Of a stretch of 38,856 bases of DNA, positions 1-7,172 are shown piece by piece. Source of the stretch: an uncultured Bacilli bacterium (lineage in GTDB: Bacteria; Bacillota_I; Bacilli_A; RF39; UBA660); contig CANPXJ010000003.1 in the NCBI GenBank assembly GCA_947585915.1, positions 1 to 38,856 of the forward strand. The letters are read 5' to 3'. The notes under the pieces are model-generated. The model did not search any database and was not told the origin of the DNA. It worked only from the letters and a program-made list of their open reading frames with translations. Each line of letters begins with the position of its first letter. Position 1 is the first letter of the stretch. A program made the translations under genes and the position numbers.

Positions 1-674
1 GGTTTAGTACTAAAACTAATAATACCATCTAAAGCATATTTTAAATTTGCTTTAAGCTTAAATTTAGATTCGCCATTATTTCTTTCTAAAACATCATATT
101 CCATATAATAAGTATTAAAACCTATCCAAGAAAATATACCTTTGGAAAAGCGATTTCTTTCATTAAGTTTTAATATTTCTTTTATAACATTACATCGGAG
201 CATTCTAAAATCACTCGCACCATCGACAAACTTTATATCGCTTAATTTATCTATAACTTTATAAAAGCATTTTTTAAAAAAGATAGTTAATTTTTTTTCT
301 TTTCTTTTTTTGTTTACCATAGCTACTTGATCATAATCATTGTTTTCTTCTAAAAAATTATACATTTTAGTTATATATTTTGGATGTTGTTGCATATCAG
401 CATCAATAATACATGTATATTTAGCATTACAATTTTCTAAACCAGCAAAAATAGCTGAATCTTTATTGAAATTACGAGAAAATCTTATTATTTTAATATG
501 TTTATCTTTTTTTGCTAAAACTTTAAGAATATTAAAAGTTTCATCACTACTACCATCATCTACATATATAACTTCATATTCAATACTTTTTAATTCAGTA
601 ATTAAAGTTTTATTAAATAGGTTTAAATTTCCTTCTTCGTTAAAACATGGAACAATAACACTAAGTTCTTTCAT
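1..674 (-). CDS. Glycosyltransferase family 2, CsbB/DPM1-like (C-terminus beyond window)
   Basis: This gene runs leftward and leaves the window, so only the first ~224 residues are present. They form a GT-A domain: start MKELSVIVPCFNEE, a nucleotide-binding VDDGSSDET near residues 38-46, the metal-binding DAD in IIDADMQQHP near 91-93, and FVDGASDFRML near residue 158. This layout matches polyprenyl-phosphate glycosyltransferases (CsbB, GtrB, DPM1), which normally carry two C-terminal membrane helices; those would lie outside the window. The family moves a sugar from a nucleotide donor to undecaprenyl phosphate on the inner membrane face. A YfhO gene and a GtrA gene lie to its right, as expected for such a system. 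No Shine-Dalgarno site is visible. In-frame ATG codons exist at 674 and 680 and a GTG at 683, so the start is uncertain by two or three codons. Confidence 0.85.
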   Translation of the reverse strand, partial: MKELSVIVPCFNEEGNLNLFNKTLITELKSIEYEVIYVDDGSSDETFNILKVLAKKDKHIKIIRFSRNFNKDSAIFAGLENCNAKYTCIIDADMQQHPKYITKMYNFLEENNDYDQVAMVNKKRKEKKLTIFFKKCFYKVIDKLSDIKFVDGASDFRMLRCNVIKEILKLNERNRFSKGIFSWIGFNTYYMEYDVLERNNGESKFKLKANLKYALDGIISFSTK

Positions 675-689
675 ATACATCACAATTCT

Positions 690-719
690 ATTATATTACA
701 TAATAAAGTTAGTTGTAAA
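690..719 (-). promoter_or_regulatory. Promoter of the leftward GT2 gene
   Basis: On the minus strand TTTACA (714-719) is followed after 18 bases by TATAAT (690-695). Transcription would start near 683, at or a base or two from the first possible start codon. The transcript would then be leaderless or nearly so, consistent with the missing ribosome-binding site. Confidence 0.6.
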
Positions 720-730
720 ACTTTTTAGAT

Positions 731-767
731 TAAAAAAAGATGTTAAATTTGTTAGGCAACATCTTTT
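731..767 (-). terminator. Rho-independent terminator of the Rpn-family gene
   Basis: A perfect 10-bp stem, AAAAGATGTT paired with AACATCTTTT (735-744 and 758-767), is followed on the minus strand by a T run. The stop codon of the Rpn gene (752-754) sits in the loop, so the hairpin overlaps the coding end. Confidence 0.75.
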
Positions 768-1561
768 AAAATATTTTCAAGTTCTTCTTCGCTTAAATTT
801 AATGATTTACTTATTATATCTTTGGAAACGCCATTTTTATAAAAATTGATAGCATTGGTAGAGATGGTAGTTCTCATTACATAATGTTCTCTTGAAATTT
901 TATCTAATCTTTCTTTTTCTTCTTTGTCATATAATGCCATTACCTCGGGGTCTCTACTTAATTTTTTTAATAATTCTACTGCTTCTCTTAAGCGTTGGTT
1001 ATCATATTTTTCCATATTCCACGATTCCCTCTCTTTTAATATTTCTATCCATTCTCTTAATTTTTTACTTATATTTCCTTCTTCTTTTAATGCTATCATG
1101 TATATCTGTAAGATATCACTTACATCTTTTTTGTTATTAGTGTTGATTAATTTATAACAATTTTTTATTGTTTTATAGTTTTCATCTTTATAATCTAAAA
1201 TGTTAATAGCTATATGTTTAGTTAGATTATCATAATTTTCTCCTTCTTCAAAGCTTCTTGTTATCATTTTAGAAAGATAGTAGATACTTCTTTTTAACAT
1301 ATCACCATTTTTACTTTTTTGCATTTCAATATTAATTTTAGTACCATCATTAAGCTCGGCAATAACATCTAATCTACTTTCTTTATTATTATCATACTCT
1401 TTTTGCATAGTGGTGTCTAGATAAATTAAATGATTAATAGGTATATTAAGTAAATCAGTTAAAAAAAGTTTTAAAATCTTTTCATTATGGAAGAAAGAAC
1501 GAAAGCAGCCATCAGAGACTACTGGAACGAAATAATCATTTTTTTCTTTAAGTTTAGTCAT
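752..1561 (-). CDS. Rpn family recombination-promoting nuclease / PD-(D/E)XK transposase-family protein
   Basis: A 269-aa protein of the Rpn/PD-(D/E)XK nuclease family (PF12784-like). The N-terminus has the family opening with a D-G-F-like turn (SDGCFRSFF, 17-25). The nuclease core shows D65 in SRLDVIAEL and E79-x-Q81 in NIEMQ, the expected D...ExQ arrangement. A conserved block about membrane-distal chain folding (YYLSKMI, ~95) follows, and the C-terminus has a short helical tail with EEELENIL. E. coli RpnA-E are DNA endonucleases that raise recombination; many homologues are called transposases, but no terminal repeats are visible here. The start has a good GGAGG site five bases upstream. 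The gene sits alone between the GT2 and YfhO genes and could have been inserted into a once-continuous glycosylation locus (inference). Confidence 0.85.
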   Translation of the reverse strand: MTKLKEKNDYFVPVVSDGCFRSFFHNEKILKLFLTDLLNIPINHLIYLDTTMQKEYDNNKESRLDVIAELNDGTKINIEMQKSKNGDMLKRSIYYLSKMITRSFEEGENYDNLTKHIAINILDYKDENYKTIKNCYKLINTNNKKDVSDILQIYMIALKEEGNISKKLREWIEILKERESWNMEKYDNQRLREAVELLKKLSRDPEVMALYDKEEKERLDKISREHYVMRTTISTNAINFYKNGVSKDIISKSLNLSEEELENILKDVA

Positions 1562-1883
1562 TATACCTCCCTGATAATTATTAAAATTTAAAAACTGCTT
1601 ATTAAGAACTACAATAATTTTTACATATTTAAATGCCTCCTTTTTTACCCCTTCACTTATATATTATAAATTTTTTCTCCATTTCCTTTTTTTTTAATAA
1701 AATTTTTGCTAAATTCAATAATATATTCAAAAATTACTATTTATAGTATAATGATAAAGAAGAAATAAGTAGTTAATAAGAGAGAAAAAAATATAGGATT
1801 AAATGATTATAAAATAATTTTAGCTGGAATGAGACTATAATTTTTGATATTATAGATAAAAATTTAAGTAAATGAGGAATTAG
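1562..1883. other. 322-base intergenic region between divergent genes
   Basis: This stretch separates the leftward Rpn gene from the rightward yfhO-like gene. It is almost entirely A/T. A TATAAT at 1747-1752 is the best -10 for the rightward operon, but its -35 is poor; another TATAAT lies at 1836-1841. On the minus strand a TATAAT (1663-1668) and an orphan AAGGAGG followed by ATG-TAA lie upstream of the Rpn gene. An AT-only hairpin occurs around 1840-1866. No convincing gene, RNA or repeat was found. Confidence 0.4.
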
Positions 1884-4064
1884 ATGAAAAAGAAATATTG
1901 GCTGTGGGCATTTTTATTATCACTTCTTTTAGGAGCTATAATTGTTATACCTAATATTATTTTAGGTGGCAAAGGAATATATACATTATTTGCTGATTTA
2001 AATTTTCAACAAATACCATTTAATAAAATGATTAATGAAGCTATTAAAAGTGGTAATATTCTATGGAATTGGCAAAATGAATTAGGTAGTAATTTTATAG
2101 GTACATTTAGTTTCTATAATTTGTTTTCTCCTTTTAATATTATTGGGTATTTATTTCCGGCTAAGTTTTTTCCTTATTTAATTGGACCTATTTTTATTTT
2201 GAAATATGCAGTAGCTGGCCTTACTTCTTATTTATTTTTAAAGCGTTATGTTAAAAACCCAAAATATGCTATCATTGGGTCATTACTATATAGTTTTTCA
2301 GGTTTTCAACTTACTAATATTATATTCTATCATTTTCACGATATTGTAGCTTTCTTTCCTTTACTTTTGTACACTTTAGATAATTTAATATATGATAATA
2401 AAAAAGGTGGATTTGCTTTAGTTTTAGCATTATGTGCTATAACTAATTGGTTTTTCTTTATTGGCCAAGTAGTATTTCTAGTTCTATATTTTCTAGTAAA
2501 AGTTATAACTAAAGAATATAAAATGAATAAAAAGAAATTTATACAATTAATAATTGAAGGTTTAATTGGGTGTGGAATAGCAGCCTTTGTATTAATTCCT
2601 TCCCTTTTATTTACTATGGGAAATCCTCGTGTTAATTCCTCTTGGACATTATCTAGTATGTTAAAACATGGAGGAACAACTTATTTAGAAATATTAAGAG
2701 CCTTAATTATGCCTCCTGAGATTATGAGTTATAGATCTATAATAACTCCAAGTAATTTTACTAGCATCGAATTATACTTGCCCTTCGTTGGTTGTGTTTT
2801 AGCATTTAGCTATTTAATTAAAAATTATAAAAAATGGGATAGTATTCTTTTGTTAATTTTATTTGTTTTTATGTTATATCCAATTTTAAATAGTACTTTT
2901 TTTGCATTTACTACTAATTACTACGCTCGTTGGTTTTATATGCCAATATTATTACTTTCTTTGGTAAGTATTAAAACTCTTGAAGAAAAAATTAAAATCA
3001 AAAAGGGAATCATTGCTACGATTATAATTGGGGGTTTATTTATTATTTTATCTATACATTGGTTTAAACATTCAGGAGCGAAAATTTTCATTTATGATAA
3101 ACCATATTTTATGGCAAGTATAATTTTAACGATAATAAGTATAATTGCTCTAATGTTAGTTAGTTTAATTAAAAAGGAAAATAAAAAGATAACTATTATA
3201 ATTATTTTAATATTTATAAGTGTTGCTTATTGGGGGAATTATCTAACTTATACTTATAAATTGAAAACCTTTAAAACAGAAGATAGTTATTATAATTATG
3301 TAACTGGCAAAGATAACTATAATGTAGATAAAAATGTTAGAACTAATAGTGTAGGGTGTTATTATAATAGTAGCTATTTATATGATGTTAAAAATTTATA
3401 TAATTGGAATAGTAATTTAAATAGCACTGATTTTGAATTCTATTATAGTTTAGATTATCCTAGAGTGATCCAAACTGAAATATCTGTTGAAGATAAATCT
3501 TTAAATGATTTCTTAGCCGTTCAATATATTTTTGATTGTTCAAAAATAAATATAGAGAATTATGGTTATAAACTTTCCAAAAAGGAAAATACGTATGATT
3601 TGTATGAAAATAAAGATGCAAAGCCGGTGGGATTTATTCTAAATTCATATATGTCGTTGTCAGAATTTAAAAATTTAATAACTATGGAAAAACCAAAAGT
3701 CCTTAATGAAAAAATAATTCTTAATAATGAACAAATAAAAAAATATAAAAATTTATTTGAAAAAGATACTAATTATACCAGTACTGATTTTAAATATTTA
3801 AAAAATAGTTTTAAATCGACTATTACTACCGATAAATCGGCTCTTGTTCTTTATACAATTCCTTATGATAAAGGATGGAAAGCGTTTAATAATAAAGAAG
3901 AGGTAAAAATTGAAAAAGTTGATAATGGTTTAATGGCTATAAAAGTAGCAAAAGGAAAAAATAATATTACTTTTAAATACTTCCCACCAGGCTTAAAAGA
4001 AGGATTAATTCTAACGATAATAGCATTTATTAGTTATTTAATATATATGAAGAAAAAAATTTAG
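1884..4064 (+). CDS. YfhO family polytopic membrane glycosyltransferase
   Basis: A 726-aa multi-pass membrane protein of the YfhO family (GT-C fold). It starts with a membrane helix, then the characteristic first outer loop (TLFADLNFQQIPF near 33-45, NILWNWQNELGS near 57-68, FYNLFSPF near 76-83), about a dozen hydrophobic helices to residue ~450, and a soluble domain ending in the family signature IPYDKGWKAF (~655-664) before a last C-terminal helix. In Bacillus subtilis, YfhO with CsbB and GtcA adds sugar to lipoteichoic acid outside the membrane; the acceptor here is unknown. The start has GAGG nine bases upstream. It leads an operon with a TuaH-like transferase and GtrA, and a second paralogue lies at 32165-34576. 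Confidence 0.9.
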   Translation: MKKKYWLWAFLLSLLLGAIIVIPNIILGGKGIYTLFADLNFQQIPFNKMINEAIKSGNILWNWQNELGSNFIGTFSFYNLFSPFNIIGYLFPAKFFPYLIGPIFILKYAVAGLTSYLFLKRYVKNPKYAIIGSLLYSFSGFQLTNIIFYHFHDIVAFFPLLLYTLDNLIYDNKKGGFALVLALCAITNWFFFIGQVVFLVLYFLVKVITKEYKMNKKKFIQLIIEGLIGCGIAAFVLIPSLLFTMGNPRVNSSWTLSSMLKHGGTTYLEILRALIMPPEIMSYRSIITPSNFTSIELYLPFVGCVLAFSYLIKNYKKWDSILLLILFVFMLYPILNSTFFAFTTNYYARWFYMPILLLSLVSIKTLEEKIKIKKGIIATIIIGGLFIILSIHWFKHSGAKIFIYDKPYFMASIILTIISIIALMLVSLIKKENKKITIIIILIFISVAYWGNYLTYTYKLKTFKTEDSYYNYVTGKDNYNVDKNVRTNSVGCYYNSSYLYDVKNLYNWNSNLNSTDFEFYYSLDYPRVIQTEISVEDKSLNDFLAVQYIFDCSKINIENYGYKLSKKENTYDLYENKDAKPVGFILNSYMSLSEFKNLITMEKPKVLNEKIILNNEQIKKYKNLFEKDTNYTSTDFKYLKNSFKSTITTDKSALVLYTIPYDKGWKAFNNKEEVKIEKVDNGLMAIKVAKGKNNITFKYFPPGLKEGLILTIIAFISYLIYMKKKI

Positions 4065-4117
4065 ATTATATAACATAACTTTCTATTTTATGATATTATT
4101 ATATAGAGGTTTTGACT

Positions 4118-5410
4118 ATGAAAGAAAAGGTTACTAAATTAATAAATGTTGTAAAAAAAGATGGTTTAATAAAAGGAATAAGCAAAATGGTAAGATATTA
4201 TTCAGCCAACTATTTAAGCAAAATAAATATTTTTGCTTCTTTAGATATAAAAAAAAATAAAGAAAAGTATTCTCAAGAATTAGAACAAATTTTAAAATCT
4301 AAGTATGATAGAATTATTTTGTGGCGTAGTAATTTTGGTTGGAATGTTCCTTTATATCAAAGACCTCAACATATGGCTGTTTCTATGGCAAAAAAAAATA
4401 CTTTGGTTTTATATGAGGTAACAACTTTTACTGATAAGGTTAAAACTATTAAAAAAGTTGATAAAAATTTATATTTAATTAATTTTAATAATAAAGAATA
4501 TGCTAAATTAGTCTTTGCTAAATTATCTAAAGTCAAAAAACCAAAATACGTGCAAGTATATTCAACTGAATGGTTAATGGGTGTTAGTGATTTAAAAGAA
4601 TATATAAATAATGGTTATAAAATTATTTATGAATATATTGATGAATTAACAGCCGATATTGCCGGGACTAAAGAAATACCTCAAAATATTATGGATAAAT
4701 TTAATTATGCCATTCAAAATAAAGAAGATGTCTATATTGTAGCTACAGCAGATAAATTATATAATGATATAACCCAAAAAAGAGGACAAACTAAATTAAT
4801 TTTTTCGACTAATGGGGTAGATTATGATTTTTATCAAAAATTTAGTAACTTTAAGTTAGAAAAAAGTTATTTAGATATTATCAAAAATGGCAAGATAAAT
4901 ATCGGTTATTATGGTGCTCTTGCTAAGTGGTTTGATTATGATTTAATTAAAAAAATTAGTAAAACCAATAAATATAATATAATTTTATTTGGGGTTAAGT
5001 ATGACGAAGCTTTTGATTTATCAAAAATAGAAAAAGAAGAAAATGTTTATTATATGGGTGTTAAAGAATATAAATATTTAAAATATTATGCTAGAAAAAT
5101 AGATATTTTAACTATTCCTTTTATAATAAATGATATAACTAAATCAACTTCTCCATTAAAATTATTTGAATACATGGCCCTTCATAAACCAATAGTGACA
5201 ACTAATATGAATGAATGTCAAAAATATAAATCAGTTTTAACTGCTAAAAATCATCAAGAGTTTATTAAAAAATTAGAGATTGCTTATGAAAATAAAGATG
5301 ATAAAAAATATTTAAACCTTTTAGATAAAGAAGCGTGTGAAAATTCATGGAATCAAAAAGCTGAAGCTTTAATAAGTTACTTGCAAGATGAAGAAAAGGA
5401 ATTATTATGA
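4118..5410 (+). CDS. TuaH-like glycosyltransferase (GT-B fold)
   Basis: A 430-aa cytoplasmic glycosyltransferase resembling teichuronic-acid TuaH and related GT-B enzymes. Seen: a helical N-terminus, the family-like QRPQHMA at about 81-87, YSTEWLMG near 148, FSTNGVDYDF (~230-239) at the end of the first Rossmann domain, and a second domain with NIGYYGALAKWFDY (~259-272) and STSPLKLFEYMALHKPIV (~345-362), whose E resembles the donor-binding Glu. The first in-frame codon is a TTG at 4112, but AGAGG at 4105-4109 is only two bases from it and eight from the ATG at 4118, so 4118 is chosen. It follows yfhO by 53 bases and overlaps gtrA by four, so it probably acts in the same envelope-glycan pathway. 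Its sugar and acceptor cannot be read from the sequence. Confidence 0.8.
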   Translation: MKEKVTKLINVVKKDGLIKGISKMVRYYSANYLSKINIFASLDIKKNKEKYSQELEQILKSKYDRIILWRSNFGWNVPLYQRPQHMAVSMAKKNTLVLYEVTTFTDKVKTIKKVDKNLYLINFNNKEYAKLVFAKLSKVKKPKYVQVYSTEWLMGVSDLKEYINNGYKIIYEYIDELTADIAGTKEIPQNIMDKFNYAIQNKEDVYIVATADKLYNDITQKRGQTKLIFSTNGVDYDFYQKFSNFKLEKSYLDIIKNGKINIGYYGALAKWFDYDLIKKISKTNKYNIILFGVKYDEAFDLSKIEKEENVYYMGVKEYKYLKYYARKIDILTIPFIINDITKSTSPLKLFEYMALHKPIVTTNMNECQKYKSVLTAKNHQEFIKKLEIAYENKDDKKYLNLLDKEACENSWNQKAEALISYLQDEEKELL

Positions 5411-5829
5411 TAAAAAAAGTGAAAAAATTATATAAAAAATATGATGAAATTATTAATTATTTAATAGTTGGAGTTTTAACAACTATTGTTAGTTTAATTA
5501 TTTATTATGGACTTGTTTATACTATTTTAAATCCTCAAAACGCCATCCAATTACAAATTGCTAATATCTTATCTTGGATTGGAGCAGTAGCTTTTGCTTA
5601 TATAACTAATCGAAAATATGTTTTTAAAAGCAAAAGTAAAAATATCAAAAAGGAAGCTGCATCTTTTGTTTCATCACGAATTCTTACTTTGCTTATGGAT
5701 ATGGGTGTAATGTTTTTAACAGTTACTATCTTTAAAATGAATGATAAAATAGCTAAGTTAATTAGCCAAGTAATTGTTACTATTGCTAATTATGTATTTA
5801 GTAAGTTATTTGTTTTTAAAAATAAATAA
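5407..5829 (+). CDS. GtrA family lipid-linked sugar flippase
   Basis: A 140-aa protein with four predicted membrane helices and family motifs: NYLIVGVLTTIVSL (~18-31), ILSWIGAVAFAYITNRKYVF (~54-73) and ANYVFSKLFVFKNK at the C-terminus, a classic GtrA ending. GtrA/GtcA proteins are thought to flip undecaprenyl-phosphate sugars made by a GtrB/CsbB-type GT2. The ATG overlaps the upstream stop by four bases (ATGA), indicating translational coupling. Together with the GT2 at the window edge and YfhO it completes a three-component glycosylation set. A strong terminator begins at its stop codon. Confidence 0.9.
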   Translation: MIKKVKKLYKKYDEIINYLIVGVLTTIVSLIIYYGLVYTILNPQNAIQLQIANILSWIGAVAFAYITNRKYVFKSKSKNIKKEAASFVSSRILTLLMDMGVMFLTVTIFKMNDKIAKLISQVIVTIANYVFSKLFVFKNK

Positions 5830-5880
5830 AGAATATTTAAAAACTTGTTAATTCTTTAAAAGTCTTTAAATATTCTTTTT
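5828..5880 (+). terminator. Terminator of the yfhO-gtrA operon
   Basis: A perfect 14-bp stem, AAAGAATATTTAAA (5828-5841) with TTTAAATATTCTTT (5865-5878), is followed by T residues. It begins in the gtrA stop codon and runs into the 3' end of the converging HD gene, whose stop (5837-5839) lies in the left arm. The 23-base loop is long. Confidence 0.7.
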
Positions 5881-6416
5881 CTACTTCTTTCATATCTCTA
5901 AAAGAGGTATCAATGTCTAACTCTCTTCTTAAATTTTTGGTGGCCCAATTATCTTTATTATTCATAAGAACTTTAGCCTCATTATATAAAACTTCATTAT
6001 CAGATATTTTAATAATTTGTTTTAAGGTTTCATTATAAGGTGGTAAATTAAATCTTTGTAAAATAGCTTCTTCAATTCTTTCCTCGTAAAATAGCTTCTT
6101 CAATTCTTTCCTCAGCTTTATTGTATTCAGGAATTGTCACTTTAAATGGTTTAGGTAAATCACTAATATAAACTTCTGTAGCATCGTGAAGTAAACCATA
6201 AAGTTGAATATTTTTATCATAACCTAAATCTTTTAAATCTTTACAAACATTTAAACAATGTTGTGCAACGCTATAAAAATGTTTGCATTGACCAGCATAA
6301 CGACAAATTAAAGACAACCCATGAGCAATGTCTTCAATATTAACATCTTCGCTTTGGGGGTCGAAGGCCCAAAATTCACCAGTATAAGTTTCTTGAACAA
6401 AACCATTTCTTTTCAT
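5837..6416 (-). pseudogene. HD-domain phosphohydrolase, frameshifted by a 28-bp duplication
   Basis: Two overlapping reading frames (6072-6416 and 5837-6103) are halves of one ~180-aa HD phosphohydrolase of the phage/YfbR-like type. The first half has GEFWAFDP, HFYSVAQHCLNV and LLHDATEVYISDLPKPFK, i.e. the metal-binding H...HD motif and family motifs. It should continue from EERIEEAIL into QRFNLPPYNETL, but a perfect 28-bp tandem duplication (6058-6113) shifts the frame and ends it at ...LRGKN. The second frame repeats EERIEEAIL and carries the missing C-terminus. Removing one copy restores a single frame. The start ATG (6416) is chosen for GGTGAT just upstream. The HD core itself is intact, so the truncated form may keep some activity; a phase-variable switch or an assembly error are alternatives to decay. 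Confidence 0.85.
6058..6113. repeat. Perfect tandem duplication, 2 x 28 bp
   Basis: Positions 6058-6085 and 6086-6113 are identical. The unit begins GTAAAATAGCTT and ends TTTCCTC. Because 28 is not a multiple of three it breaks the reading frame of the HD gene that contains it. Confidence 0.95.
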
Positions 6417-6482
6417 ACTTATCACCACTCTCATGATAATAATATCATACATATGTTTGCTAATCAACTAATATTTGCGATT

Positions 6483-7028
6483 TTACACACCAAATATTAA
6501 TTCCTGGGCTTTAGCCTTTATATAAATAGCAATTTCATCTAAACTTTGATTTATTTCTTTTTTAAAGTATTTAAATATTAAATTAATAGCTCCATCAGTA
6601 AAAAAGATGATATCTAATTCTTTATTTTTATTATTTAAAATTAAAGTTAGAGAATCATTAATTCTTTTACTAATCCAACCCATGAAAATTAAAGCTTCAT
6701 CCGAAAATAGTAATTTAGAATAGATACTTTCATTTTCTTTTAAAAAATGAAAAATATTATCAAAATATAAATTAATATCTTCTTTAGTATGAACGCTTTT
6801 TTTAAATTCAAAAACCTCTTTAGTAATTTCTTCTTGAAAAACTTGGGCAACATCATAAATATTATCAAAATGACTATAAAAAGCTCCTCTTGTCAAACCG
6901 GCTTTTTTAACAAGTTCGGTCACAGTTATAGCTCTAATTTCTCTTTTTTCTTCAATTAATTCGGCAAAGGCCTTTTTAATTAGTTCAATTGTTCTTTTCG
7001 AAGAAGAGTTAACACCTTTTAATTTCAT
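6483..7028 (-). CDS. TetR/AcrR family transcriptional regulator
   Basis: A 181-aa protein with a TetR-type N-terminal DNA-binding domain: helix-turn-helix ITVTELVKKAGLTRGAFYSH (~35-54) then FDNIYDVAQVF. The C-terminal ligand and dimer domain is all-helical and not conserved enough to name a ligand. Several in-frame starts are packed together (GTG 7040, GTG 7037, ATG 7034, ATG 7028); AAGGTGG at 7038-7044 is nine bases from 7028 but only three from 7034, so 7028 is preferred. It is divergent from the large MMPL exporter, the usual arrangement for a TetR repressor controlling an efflux gene, and a palindrome lies between them. Regulation of the exporter and itself is inference from that layout. 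Confidence 0.88.
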   Translation of the reverse strand: MKLKGVNSSSKRTIELIKKAFAELIEEKREIRAITVTELVKKAGLTRGAFYSHFDNIYDVAQVFQEEITKEVFEFKKSVHTKEDINLYFDNIFHFLKENESIYSKLLFSDEALIFMGWISKRINDSLTLILNNKNKELDIIFFTDGAINLIFKYFKKEINQSLDEIAIYIKAKAQELIFGV

Positions 7029-7077
7029 TTTCATCACCACCTTTATTATAACATAATTTTAACAAATAGTTATATAC

Positions 7078-7115
7078 TGTTTAAATTTAAACATTGTTCA
7101 CAAATTTGTTGTTCA
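7078..7115. promoter_or_regulatory. Candidate TetR operator in the tetR-MMPL intergenic region
   Basis: A perfect 16-bp palindrome TGTTTAAATTTAAACA (7078-7093) sits between the two divergent genes. Next to it is a 7-bp direct repeat TTGTTCA (7094-7100 and 7109-7115) flanking the palindrome ACAAATTTGT (7100-7109). These are upstream of the MMPL -10. Operator function is inferred from position and symmetry. Confidence 0.5.
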
Positions 7116-7123
7116 ACTTTTTT

Positions 7124-7129
7124 TATAAT
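7124..7129 (+). promoter_or_regulatory. -10 element of the MMPL exporter gene
   Basis: TATAAT lies 44 bases before the ATG, with a GAGGGAG ribosome-binding site in between. No good -35 is found at 16-18 bases; the candidate operators occupy that space, which would suit a regulated promoter. Confidence 0.45.
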
Positions 7130-7172
7130 AGGAGTAAACTAGAATAGTTGTAAAAAGAGGGAGTGTTTTGTA

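Noticed and set aside
340-849. Open frame on the plus strand across the GT2 and Rpn genes.
   Set aside because: It is antisense to two well-supported genes and has no ribosome-binding site or family resemblance.
1620-1650. AAGGAGG followed by ATG on the minus strand upstream of the Rpn gene.
   Set aside because: The ATG is followed at once by TAA, so no peptide longer than one residue is encoded.
5837-6467. Two separate small genes on the minus strand.
   Set aside because: Together they give one HD phosphohydrolase when a perfect 28-bp duplication is removed, and the second frame has no ribosome-binding site.
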